From: Neisseriales bacterium
GTDB lineage: Bacteria; Pseudomonadota; Gammaproteobacteria; Burkholderiales; UBA11063
Direction: 5' to 3'
Length of the DNA stretch: 7,874 bases
Assembly (NCBI GenBank): GCA_008017145.1
Contig: SSGY01000170.1
Location: 1-7,874 of the forward strand
The notes under the pieces were generated by a model. It saw only the letters and a program-made list of their open reading frames with translations. It was not told the origin of the DNA and did no database searches. Below, one piece after another: positions 1 to 6,102 of the stretch. Made by a program: the position numbers and the translations under genes. Every line of letters begins with the position of its first letter. Positions within the stretch are counted from its first letter, which is position 1.

Positions 1-1
1 A

Positions 2-514
2 CGTGATACTGTTTATGATCGGATTCCACTCCTGAATAACCGCCGTTTTTTGGCAATCGGACGGCTGGATTATAATACTAGCGGTTTATTGATTTTCACA
101 ACTTCTGGTGAATTAGCTAATCGTTTTATGCATCCCCGTTATGAAGTCGAGCGCGAGTATGCCGTACGTATCTATGGTGATCCGCTAACTTCCGAGCAGA
201 TTAAAGAATTAAAAAGCGGAATCATGCTAGAAGATGGTAAAGCCAGTTTTAAAGATTTAATCAAGATGGAGATTCAGGATAGCGATGCCAAAAATCACTG
301 GTATAAAGTGTTATTGCTAGAAGGTCGCAATCGCGAAGTGCGTCGCATGTTTGAGCATTTTCAGCTAACGGTTAGCCGTCTAATGCGAACCCGTTTTGGA
401 CCGATTGATTTACCACCACGCCTAAAACGTGGTAATTATTACGAGCTGAATGAGATTGAAGTTGCCAAAGTTATGCAAAGCTTCGGCTTGACTGTCGCGG
501 GTACTGAACGCTAA
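2..514 (+). CDS. rluB: 23S rRNA pseudouridine synthase, RluB-like, C-terminal part (5' end outside window)
   Basis: The reading frame is open from the first bases of the window, so this is the last 170 residues of a longer gene. It belongs to the RsuA/RluB/RluE/RluF pseudouridine synthase family, which isomerises a specific uridine in rRNA; RluB modifies the 23S peptidyl-transferase region. The catalytic motif [11 protein letters not shown] is visible, with the nucleophilic Asp encoded at 68-70. It is followed by the family blocks [19 protein letters not shown] and [11 protein letters not shown], and by a C-terminal [15 protein letters not shown] block. The upstream S4-like domain would lie off the left edge. 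The protein stops soon after the catalytic domain and lacks the basic C-terminal extension of E. coli RluB. RluB is preferred over RsuA from the [16 protein letters not shown] and LPPRLKRG sequences, but the missing N-terminus leaves RluE/RluF possible. The gene converges on the deaminase gene, with 17 bases between the two stops and no obvious terminator hairpin. Confidence 0.85.
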   Translation, partial: RDTVYDRIPLLNNRRFLAIGRLDYNTSGLLIFTTSGELANRFMHPRYEVEREYAVRIYGDPLTSEQIKELKSGIMLEDGKASFKDLIKMEIQDSDAKNHWYKVLLLEGRNREVRRMFEHFQLTVSRLMRTRFGPIDLPPRLKRGNYYELNEIEVAKVMQSFGLTVAGTER

Positions 515-531
515 ATTTTCTAAACTCCGTG

Positions 532-981
532 TTATTCAGCAATGTCCTCATTCCAGATTGCAGGATTTTTTGCAATGAAGTCACGCATTAATTGCTTGGC
601 TTCATCCAAATCAAGATTAACCACCTCCAGCCCACGGCTACGCATATAATCTTCCGCCCCTTTAAATGTCTCATTTTCTGCCATCACCACTCGTGGGATT
701 TTATATAGTAAAATAGCACCGCTACACATATCACATGGTGATAATGTTGAATAAATCGTCGCCCGAGCATAGTCGCTGGCGCTAAGCCTACCTGCATTCT
801 TAAGACAGTCCATTTCTCCATGTAAAATCGGATCTCCCTGCTGAATCCGCTGGTTATGCCCGCGCCCAACAATTTTGCCATCAATGACTAAAATACTACC
901 AATTGGAATCCCACCCTGGGCGGCACCCAATTTAGCTTCATTAATGGCCTCGTTCATAAAATATAAATCTTGTGTAGACAT
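532..981 (-). CDS. cytosine deaminase, yeast Fcy1-like (zinc-dependent CDA fold)
   Basis: The 149-residue product matches the yeast cytosine deaminase Fcy1 type, which hydrolyses cytosine to uracil and ammonia for pyrimidine salvage in the cytosol. Zinc ligands and catalytic acid are visible: H54 and E56 in LHGEMDCL, then C83 and C86 in SPCDMCSGA. N43 (GRGHN) corresponds to the substrate-binding Asn of the yeast enzyme. The residues that close the yeast active-site lid are also present: F106 (ENETFKG), and W143 and I147 in the C-terminal WNEDIAE. This end match argues for cytosine deaminase over tRNA adenosine deaminase (TadA) or guanine deaminase. The start at 981 is chosen because AAGAGGG sits about six bases before it. 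The frame is also open to an ATG at 1011, but a TATACT -10 lies at 1013-1018, so that ATG would precede the transcript. Length is close to the yeast protein (158). The substrate is inferred from residues, not tested. Confidence 0.85.
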   Translation of the reverse strand: MSTQDLYFMNEAINEAKLGAAQGGIPIGSILVIDGKIVGRGHNQRIQQGDPILHGEMDCLKNAGRLSASDYARATIYSTLSPCDMCSGAILLYKIPRVVMAENETFKGAEDYMRSRGLEVVNLDLDEAKQLMRDFIAKNPAIWNEDIAE

Positions 982-1012
982 CGTAAACCCTCTTATAAAT
1001 TTATCGTGCATA

Positions 1013-1043
1013 AGTATAACTGATTTAACTACAGCAAAGTCAG
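1013..1043 (-). promoter_or_regulatory. possible promoter of the cytosine deaminase gene
   Basis: On the minus strand a good -10 hexamer TATACT (1013-1018) lies 19 bases downstream of a partial -35, CTGACT (1038-1043). The predicted transcript start, near 1006, gives a short leader to the ATG at 981 and excludes the ATG at 1011. The -35 is weak and the spacing long, so only the -10 is convincing. Confidence 0.35.
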
Positions 1044-1058
1044 AGTAAATTCAGTCAG

Positions 1059-1088
1059 TTGACAATCAATGATAGGACACGCTACAAT
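1059..1088 (+). promoter_or_regulatory. sigma70-type promoter upstream of the ABC-F gene
   Basis: A perfect -35 TTGACA (1059-1064) is followed after 18 bases by TACAAT (1083-1088), one mismatch from the consensus -10. It is the best promoter match I see in the window. It points at the ABC-F gene, whose ATG is about 250 bases beyond the predicted transcript start near 1095, so it would make an unusually long leader. No other recognisable gene lies in between. Confidence 0.65.
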
Positions 1089-1116
1089 ACTGTTCTCTCA
1101 ATCTTTTTATACAGGT

Positions 1117-1143
1117 GCTACATTGAACACCGCTACATTCAAC
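1117..1143 (+). repeat. tandem 12-base repeat GCTACATTGAAC / GCTACATTCAAC
   Basis: Two copies, at 1117-1128 and 1132-1143, match at 11 of 12 bases with a period of 15. The core GCTACAT occurs again at 1252-1258, and GCTACAAT overlaps the -10 of the promoter at 1081-1088. Clustering in one leader suggests a regulatory role (binding site or duplicated leader element), but the copies are short. Confidence 0.45.
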
Positions 1144-1146
1144 TAA
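1123..1146 (+). CDS. possible seven-residue leader peptide (TTG start)
   Basis: A TTG codon at 1123, five bases after AGGTG (1113-1117), opens a seven-codon frame reading (M)NTATFN and ending in TAA at 1144-1146. It is the first translatable frame after the predicted transcript start and overlaps the tandem repeat. Short leader ORFs before ABC-F resistance genes are a known theme. An ORF this short with a TTG start can easily occur by chance, so this is only a candidate. Confidence 0.2.
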   Translation: MNTATFN

Positions 1147-1262
1147 TTTCAAACGTTTAATAACGATTTGATACCCACTTGGTGAAATTAAAGTCACCGA
1201 TCTCTCATTTTACTTAAATTATTATAGTCATTCGTTTTCGCTATTATCAATTGCTACATATA

Positions 1263-1279
1263 TACACTAACTTGGTGTA
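1263..1279. promoter_or_regulatory. 17-base dyad, possible operator
   Basis: TACACTAACTTGGTGTA is a near-perfect inverted repeat: eight-base arms around a single C, with one T/G position. It sits in a TA-rich stretch (TATATA on both sides) about 70 bases before the ABC-F start. The half ACTTGGTG also occurs at 1177-1184. It could be a repressor site or an RNA hairpin in the leader. No regulator can be assigned. Confidence 0.3.
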
Positions 1280-1314
1280 GTATATAAATATATGCGATGA
1301 AGATGGCATTACTT

Positions 1315-1342
1315 TGCAATAGTCATTTCTATTGCAGAAGGA
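1315..1342 (+). promoter_or_regulatory. hairpin abutting the ABC-F Shine-Dalgarno
   Basis: TGCAATAG (1315-1322) and CTATTGCA (1329-1336) form an eight-pair perfect stem with a six-base loop TCATTT. The last stem base is the first base of the Shine-Dalgarno AGAAGGA (1336-1342), which lies six bases before the ATG at 1349. The strong ribosome site confirms this start. The stem leaves the site mostly exposed, so it may shield or present it, or be the default arm of a switch. Confidence 0.5.
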
Positions 1343-1348
1343 TTAATT

Positions 1349-2776
1349 ATGCAGAAAATAATTACCATCAATGAGCTTAATCTTCAATTTGGCGCTAAAG
1401 AACTAATTGCTGATTTTAGCCAAAATATCTATGCTCACGAACGTATCGCAATTATCGGGCACAATGGAAGTGGCAAATCATCATTACTCAAAATACTCGC
1501 TCAAGAGATACACGATAATGCAGTACAGCTCCAAAGCGGTTTGCAGCTTGCCTATGTGCCGCAACTTAGTGACAACGACAGCACACAAAGTGGTGGTGAA
1601 CGCTTTAATGGCAATCTTAGCCGAGCTTTAGCCAGTTATCCTGATGTATTGCTTCTGGATGAGCCAACCAATCATCTTGATCAACACAATCGCAAAAGTC
1701 TGATTAAACTATTGCACCATTTTAGTGGTAGTTTAATTATGGTGAGCCATGATTTAGAGCTGCTCAATAACTGTGTCGATACGTTATGGCATATTAATCA
1801 TGGAAGAGTTACGGTTTTTAACGGTAAATATAGTGACTATCTTGATGAACAGCAATTGAAGCAACAACACTTACTCATGCAAGTTGCCGAACTCAAACAA
1901 CAGCAACGTACTAGCCACCAAAACTTGATGCAAGAGCAACAGCGTGCCAAAAATAGCCGCAAACAAGGTGAAAAAAGCATTGTTAACCGCAAATGGCCAA
2001 CAATTACCTCACAGGCAAAAGCTCGTCGTGGCGAAATGACGGCTGGACAAAAACAACGCCAAATGCGTGAACAAAGAGAGGATATTGGTAGACAGTTGGC
2101 AGACATTTTTGTCCATGAAGAAATAATCCCGCAATTTAACCTACCTCATCATCCCGGTAAACGGAGTATTGTTCAGCTCAGCCAAGTATCTATTGCTTAT
2201 GAACAAGATAAACCACTCCTCCAAAATGTAAATTTACAAATTAGTGGAAGTGACAAAATTGTACTGTTGGGTGCAAATGGCAGTGGTAAATCAAGTTTGT
2301 TTAAGGCCTTGCTACGTGATAAAGGCTTAATTATCACAGGTGAAATTATTACACCAGAACTAAGCAAAATTGGTTATCTCGATCAACATTATGCGAATTT
2401 AGCTCCGGAATTATCGGCAGTAGAAATTATTGCAGATACAGCACCGCAATGGACAACGGCAGAAATCCGCAATCACCTAAATAGTTTTTTATTACGGAAG
2501 AATGAAGAAGTTTTGATTCCTTGCAAGTATCTATCAGGTGGCGAATTAGTTCGCTTATCGCTAGCAACCATTGCCGCCAATCCACCAGTTTTATTATTGT
2601 TGGATGAAATCACCAATAATTTGGATATTGAAACCAAGCAGCATGTGTTAACCGTTTTAAACAATTATCCTGGTGCTTATTTGCTGATTTGCCATGAAGG
2701 GGAATTTGTAGCGCAACTTAACTTGGATTATACATATCAAATTAAAAACAGAGCTATTTATACAAAAACGGGCTAA
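1349..2776 (+). CDS. ABC-F family ATPase, antibiotic-resistance (ribosome-protection) type
   Basis: This is a 475-residue cytosolic protein with two nucleotide-binding domains and no membrane segment, typical of ABC-F factors that act on the ribosomal E site. NBD1 has Walker A GHNGSGKSS (37-45), Q72, signature SGGE (81-84), Walker B and catalytic E105 in LLLDEPTNHLD, and H134. NBD2 has Walker A GANGSGKSS (308-316), Q346, LSGGE (395-399), E420 in LLLLDEITNNLD, and H449. Only eight residues separate the NBD1 Q-loop from the signature. This compact NBD1, shared with Vga-type proteins, differs from the longer housekeeping EttA/Uup forms. A basic, Gln-rich linker (about 165-260) with a central NRKWPTI block should form the helical hairpin that reaches toward the peptidyl-transferase centre. 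NBD2 is slightly unusual: Ile replaces the Pro of DEPTN, and CHE replaces SHD at the H-loop. Drug resistance is inferred from architecture; a general translation-factor role is possible. AGAAGGA precedes the ATG by six bases. Confidence 0.85.
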   Translation: MQKIITINELNLQFGAKELIADFSQNIYAHERIAIIGHNGSGKSSLLKILAQEIHDNAVQLQSGLQLAYVPQLSDNDSTQSGGERFNGNLSRALASYPDVLLLDEPTNHLDQHNRKSLIKLLHHFSGSLIMVSHDLELLNNCVDTLWHINHGRVTVFNGKYSDYLDEQQLKQQHLLMQVAELKQQQRTSHQNLMQEQQRAKNSRKQGEKSIVNRKWPTITSQAKARRGEMTAGQKQRQMREQREDIGRQLADIFVHEEIIPQFNLPHHPGKRSIVQLSQVSIAYEQDKPLLQNVNLQISGSDKIVLLGANGSGKSSLFKALLRDKGLIITGEIITPELSKIGYLDQHYANLAPELSAVEIIADTAPQWTTAEIRNHLNSFLLRKNEEVLIPCKYLSGGELVRLSLATIAANPPVLLLLDEITNNLDIETKQHVLTVLNNYPGAYLLICHEGEFVAQLNLDYTYQIKNRAIYTKTG

Positions 2777-2797
2777 TTCTTTACAAATCAAATAAAA

Positions 2798-2833
2798 ACC
2801 CTAGCTAGGCAGCTCACTCTAGTTAGCTAGGGT
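2798..2833 (-). terminator. intrinsic terminator of the LysR-LysR-b561 operon
   Basis: ACCCTAGCTA (2798-2807) pairs perfectly with TAGCTAGGGT (2824-2833), a ten-base stem with a 16-base loop. Read on the minus strand, the stem is followed by TTTTTATTTG, so it is a Rho-independent terminator for the operon ending at 2888. On the plus strand it is followed by AAATAAAAAC with no T run, so it would stop ABC-F transcripts only weakly, although it may protect their 3' ends. Confidence 0.75.
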
Positions 2834-2887
2834 AAATAAAAACATTTACTAAAATTTACGTGCAATAAAATCACTTATTCTATTAGT

Positions 2888-3448
2888 TTAATCTTTACGA
2901 AAAAACCGCGGTAACATGCGAAACATAATATCATTTTTATCAATAAGATGATGTCTCACCGCCATTGCTATATGAACAGCAACCATCGCGCAAAGCAATG
3001 TTCCACATAGGTTATGGCTAATTGCAATTATTGAATAAAGTGTCTGATTATGTGTATGAATTATCGCAGGAATAGTAATAATATCAAAATAGTGAAAGTC
3101 GCCAGAGTGAATATTGTATCTTAAGATACCTGTCAAAACCATATAGCCGATCAAAACGTACAACGCTATATGTCCATAATGTACAAAATTAATCTCTTCT
3201 TTATGAAATGATTCTGAATAGGCTGGCGTTTTATGCGTTAAGCGCCAAAATACCCGAATAATAAAAAGAATCAGAATACTGAATCCGATATTAAAATGTA
3301 GATAATATAAAGCACCTTGAAAGGGTGTCAAAATTGCAGTCTCAGATGCCAAGAACAAATAAGCAATACCTAATTCCGCCATAATAAGAATTGCCATTAG
3401 CCAATGTAATACTTTTGCCACCGCTGTATAATCATTAAACTTACTCAT
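2888..3448 (-). CDS. cytochrome b561 (CybB family)
   Basis: This 186-residue inner-membrane protein has four hydrophobic segments, near residues 14-33, 48-66, 92-108 and 138-162. It belongs to the bacterial cytochrome b561 family, two-heme b membrane proteins that pass electrons to or from quinone; E. coli CybB has been described as a superoxide:ubiquinone oxidoreductase. The expected heme-ligand histidines are all present: H15 (LHW), H51 (LHFN), H145 (SHN) and H159 (VHIA). The C-terminal MLPRFFRKD matches the basic MMPRK-type end of CybB. The Shine-Dalgarno GAGAGG lies about five bases before the ATG. It is the last gene of the operon, 29 bases after the second LysR gene, and a terminator follows 54 bases later. 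Co-transcription with two regulators suggests tight control, perhaps by redox or a metabolite; the electron donor cannot be read from the sequence. Confidence 0.88.
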   Translation of the reverse strand: MSKFNDYTAVAKVLHWLMAILIMAELGIAYLFLASETAILTPFQGALYYLHFNIGFSILILFIIRVFWRLTHKTPAYSESFHKEEINFVHYGHIALYVLIGYMVLTGILRYNIHSGDFHYFDIITIPAIIHTHNQTLYSIIAISHNLCGTLLCAMVAVHIAMAVRHHLIDKNDIMFRMLPRFFRKD

Positions 3449-3477
3449 AAAAGCCTCTCAGAAAAATACGATAATAG

Positions 3478-4413
3478 TTAAATATGAAAACATTGTTTTG
3501 GGTTTGTAGGTTTTTGGTCTAGACCAGCCTCTGCCAGACATTTTTGCAAAAATTGCATAAATACAATATAGCGTGAGTCGGTCTCAGCAATATTACGCAT
3601 CAAGTGATAACTTAGAATGCCTACATGATAGTCGGAAAATAGGCGAATAAGTTTCCCATTATCTAGCTCATGGCTAATCGTGCTCAACGGCAAAGCTGCA
3701 ATGCCGTTATTACTTAAAACAAATCGTTTAGCTTCAGCAAAATTGTTATAAATAATTTTAGGCTTAATTTTGATATAGTAAACCTCGCCAGTTATTTCAT
3801 TAAAAAGCGGAGCTTCCGCTGCTAAAGTACCGTCGGGGTTAAGTTTACCAACAATAAGATGCTTAGCATGATCTTCAAAATTATCCCATAGTCCATGTTT
3901 ATCAACGTATTCTGGTGTACACACTGCCACAACTTTATCAAAAGCAATTAGTTTAAATTTCTGATTTTGCTGCTTAGGTAGATAGTTAATCACTGCTATG
4001 TCATATAGTTCTTTTTGCATATTAAATACATTTGCACTATGCGTAATATTTAGTTGTAATCTGGGGTGCTGAGTGAGAAAATCATTAAGCCTTGGCAACA
4101 GGATATCGTCTGACAAAGCATACGGCAAAAGCACATTAAGACGTCCTGTAACTGCACCCAAATCACCACTAACGGAGCTAAGAATGTCAGATAATTTGGA
4201 TTCATACCCCTTAAATCTAGCATATAGATTATGACCCAGCATAGTCAGAGCAACGCCATGTGTCGTTCGGTTAAATAAAGAATCCCCTAAAGACTCTTCC
4301 AAAGTTTGAATCCGACGAGAGATAGTTGATTTAGAGATATTAAGCATTTTTTCTACCGATAAAATACTTCCAGCCTCAACCACCTTCACAAATAATAAAA
4401 TATCATCCAACAT
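3478..4413 (-). CDS. LysR-type transcriptional regulator (second of a tandem pair)
   Basis: This 311-residue DNA-binding regulator has an N-terminal winged helix-turn-helix at about residues 2-60 (LNISKSTISRRIQTLEESLG) and a LysR substrate-binding domain from about residue 90. The start at 4413 is chosen because MLDDILLFVKVVEAGS aligns with LysR starts and with the partner's MYDDILFFVSVV. A frame extension to 4473 adds 20 non-family residues and would overlap the upstream gene. The start is one base after the upstream TAA, and AAGAAG within that gene's last codons serves as ribosome site, so translation is probably coupled. It is a paralog of the upstream regulator: both end in GK-[IL]-[VI]-R-[VL]-x-x-DYHVG followed by an RY block. 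The tail after about residue 295 (to QCFHI) is extra compared with the partner. The effector is unknown. Regulation of the downstream b561 gene is inferred from position. Confidence 0.88.
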   Translation of the reverse strand: MLDDILLFVKVVEAGSILSVEKMLNISKSTISRRIQTLEESLGDSLFNRTTHGVALTMLGHNLYARFKGYESKLSDILSSVSGDLGAVTGRLNVLLPYALSDDILLPRLNDFLTQHPRLQLNITHSANVFNMQKELYDIAVINYLPKQQNQKFKLIAFDKVVAVCTPEYVDKHGLWDNFEDHAKHLIVGKLNPDGTLAAEAPLFNEITGEVYYIKIKPKIIYNNFAEAKRFVLSNNGIAALPLSTISHELDNGKLIRLFSDYHVGILSYHLMRNIAETDSRYIVFMQFLQKCLAEAGLDQKPTNPKQCFHI

Positions 4414-4414
4414 A

Positions 4415-5302
4415 TTAATACTTCTTAAAAGAATCTTCCAATAACTCCAAAACGGTTGTATAGCGTACATCATCAGACTTAAATTTGGATACTAAGTAAT
4501 AGTTCATATAACCAACATGATAATCAGGAAGAACGCGGACAATTTTACCACTTTTTAATTCCTCTTTAACGTCATCTTCTAAAAGACCACTGATTACCAG
4601 ACCAGACATTACCAAATTTTTAGCCTCAATAAAACTGTTTAAGTAAAGTTTATAATCAACTAATAGCTGCGTTATTTCGCTATCACTTTCACGAAAGAGT
4701 TGTGGAATCATGTTTTCTTCAAGCACACGGACATTACCGACGACCATATGATTGGATAAATCTTCGATCGTGGAACACAAACCATATTTCTGAATATACT
4801 CTTGTGAACAAACAATTATTACTTTACTACTATAAATCAAAGTTGCAGCATGATATTCTTTTTTACTTGCCTGACTAGCTACTGCCAGATCATAATTATA
4901 TTTATCTATATCAACAGTTCCTGCGTAATAAGTCAGATTCAGATCAATTCCTTCTAGCTTATCGTTAATTGTCACCAAGCTTCGGCTAAAACCATAATTT
5001 GCCATCCCAACGGGAAGTAAAATGTTAATAACGTTGTTGTATCTCTTATTCTTTAGTAGTGCCCCCGAAAGCATAGCTTCTACCTCTGCATCAATTTCAT
5101 GAAATGCAGCAGCTAGATTTGTACCGTATTCAGTCAGTTCCAGATTGCGTGAATCGCGTTTGATTAGTTTAAAATTCAATTGTTGCTCTAATGCAGCAAT
5201 CTTGCGGGAGATGGTCGACTGTGAAATACCAAGCTTTTCTGCTGCTACGGAGAATTTATCATATGCAACAACGCTTACAAAGAATAAGATATCATCATAC
5301 AT
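4415..5302 (-). CDS. LysR-type transcriptional regulator (first of a tandem pair)
   Basis: This 295-residue regulator, a normal length for the family, has an N-terminal helix-turn-helix (LGISQSTISRKIAALEQQLN, about residues 24-43) and a LysR effector-binding domain in the rest. The start at 5302 (MYDDILFFVSVV) matches the family and the downstream paralog. The frame is open to 5461, but those 53 extra residues are AT-rich translation without family resemblance, and a likely promoter falls inside them. No strong Shine-Dalgarno precedes 5302, which keeps the start slightly uncertain. It is the first gene of the operon LysR-LysR-b561 and ends one base before the next ATG. Unlike many LysR genes it is not divergent from an evident target enzyme; its divergent neighbour encodes a small secreted protein. 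LysR proteins usually repress their own promoter, so the intergenic region 5303-5580 is the place to expect its sites. Confidence 0.87.
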   Translation of the reverse strand: MYDDILFFVSVVAYDKFSVAAEKLGISQSTISRKIAALEQQLNFKLIKRDSRNLELTEYGTNLAAAFHEIDAEVEAMLSGALLKNKRYNNVINILLPVGMANYGFSRSLVTINDKLEGIDLNLTYYAGTVDIDKYNYDLAVASQASKKEYHAATLIYSSKVIIVCSQEYIQKYGLCSTIEDLSNHMVVGNVRVLEENMIPQLFRESDSEITQLLVDYKLYLNSFIEAKNLVMSGLVISGLLEDDVKEELKSGKIVRVLPDYHVGYMNYYLVSKFKSDDVRYTTVLELLEDSFKKY

Positions 5303-5336
5303 AGCTTGTGTGGCTTTCAAATTTAGTAATTTGTAT

Positions 5337-5345
5337 ATTCTAGCA
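5337..5345 (-). promoter_or_regulatory. extended -10 promoter of the LysR-LysR-b561 operon
   Basis: On the minus strand TGCTAGAAT forms an extended -10 (TGn followed by TAGAAT), with only a weak -35 (TTTAAT) 17 bases upstream. The transcript would start near 5329 and give a leader of about 27 bases to the ATG at 5302, supporting that start over 5461. A second minus-strand TATAAT (5473-5478) has no decent -35. Confidence 0.4.
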
Positions 5346-5533
5346 TAAAAATCACAATAATTAAATATGTAATACTCATTTATATCTAATAGATTAAAAA
5401 TTTTAAAACTTTGAATGTTTCCAAATTCAGTGCAAAGGTTTCCATTTTTATGTTCTAACAAAAAGATTAACTATTATAATACTGCATTGCTCAAAAAATA
5501 GATTACAATAAGAAAGATATTGATGAGAGCCAG

Positions 5534-5554
5534 TTGGTAACAAATTATAACCAA
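5534..5554. promoter_or_regulatory. 21-base dyad, candidate regulator-binding site
   Basis: TTGGT and ACCAA bracket an AT-rich centre of 11 bases. Eight of ten positions in each arm are symmetric (pattern TTGGTnAnAA, n, TTnTnACCAA). It lies 26 bases before the ATG of the secreted-protein gene and about 190 bases upstream of the LysR operon's likely promoter. An AT-rich dyad of this size fits a LysR-type site, so it may link the regulators to the secreted protein; that is inference. Confidence 0.35.
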
Positions 5555-5580
5555 TAACTTAAATAAATTGGAGCTGAAAT

Positions 5581-6102
5581 ATGAATAAATTATTATTGTT
5601 ATTGCTAACTAGCGGTTTTGTCGCTATTACATATGCTAGTGAAATAACTGGTCCACAAAATTGCACTACTCACGATGGAGCAATTGAATCAATGGCAGCT
5701 ACCTATAAAACTGAGAGCTTTGTATTCTTTGGTCCAGAAGTCAATGTGTGCAAATTAAATAATAGTATAGTTGGAGTTGATACTTTATCTACCAAGCCAA
5801 CCATAGCAGCAACATACTTAATGAAATTAGATAAAACATCGATGGATAAGATATCCGCTGATATTGCTAAATTACCAAATTATCATCCAGGAGCAAATCA
5901 ATCCTCTTACCTTTGCAAATTATTAAATGGGCAAGAAAATGCTTATAAAGATGCAGCTGGGGAAACTAATGTTTGTTATTTTAGTGATTTATCCTCGGTA
6001 GATAGTTGGACATTATTATATACCGTAAATGATGAGGAATCTAAAATTAGGGGAATTCTTCAATCAAAACCATTAACAACTCGACTGCCATATACTAAAT
6101 AG
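5581..6102 (+). CDS. small secreted four-cysteine protein of unknown function
   Basis: I do not recognise this 173-residue protein. It begins with a clear Sec signal peptide: Lys3, the hydrophobic run LLLLLLTSGFVAI, then TYA before a probable cleavage after A19, leaving a mature protein of about 154 residues. The mature part has exactly four cysteines (C28, C57, C112, C132), consistent with two disulfides in the periplasm or outside the cell. There may be an internal duplication: VNVCKLNNSIVGVDTL and TNVCYFSDLSSVDSW share an NVC core, and each is preceded by another cysteine. No catalytic motif or membrane segment is visible after the signal. GGAG lies eight bases before the ATG. It is transcribed divergently from the LysR operon, and decayed insertion-sequence DNA begins right after it. 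Function is unknown; secretion is well supported. Confidence 0.75.
   Translation: MNKLLLLLLTSGFVAITYASEITGPQNCTTHDGAIESMAATYKTESFVFFGPEVNVCKLNNSIVGVDTLSTKPTIAATYLMKLDKTSMDKISADIAKLPNYHPGANQSSYLCKLLNGQENAYKDAAGETNVCYFSDLSSVDSWTLLYTVNDEESKIRGILQSKPLTTRLPYTK

Larger units (their letters stand above)
1095..1348 (+). other. long 5' leader / intergenic region before the ABC-F gene
   Basis: About 250 bases without a standard gene lie between the promoter and the ABC-F start. They hold a tandem repeat (1117-1143) overlapping a possible seven-codon ORF. A TTGGTGA/TCACCGA stem follows at 1179-1200, with a moderately T-rich stretch after it. The rest is AT-rich sequence around 1205-1300, including an inverted repeat at 1263-1279, and a hairpin at 1315-1336 touching the Shine-Dalgarno. 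Resistance-type ABC-F genes in other bacteria are often controlled by ribosome-mediated attenuation in such leaders; that this leader works so is inference. Confidence 0.4.

Noticed and set aside
982..1011. Longer N-terminus of the cytosine deaminase starting at 1011
   Set aside because: A good ribosome site precedes 981 but not 1011, the TATACT -10 abuts 1011, and the family length fits the shorter form.
1297..1374. A 25-codon ORF overlapping the ABC-F start, possible coupling leader peptide
   Set aside because: No ribosome site before its ATG, and most of it spans the hairpin and Shine-Dalgarno of the ABC-F gene; likely chance.
1837..2106. Open frame of 89 codons on the minus strand within the ABC-F gene
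   Set aside because: Antisense to the well-supported linker coding sequence; Cys/Ser-rich nonsense composition and no ribosome site.
4414..4473. N-terminal extension of the second LysR gene
   Set aside because: Extra 20 residues have no LysR character and would overlap the upstream gene; the start one base after the upstream stop aligns with the paralog.
5303..5461. N-terminal extension of the first LysR gene (53 residues)
   Set aside because: Sequence looks like translated AT-rich intergenic DNA and contains a likely promoter; the family start is at 5302.
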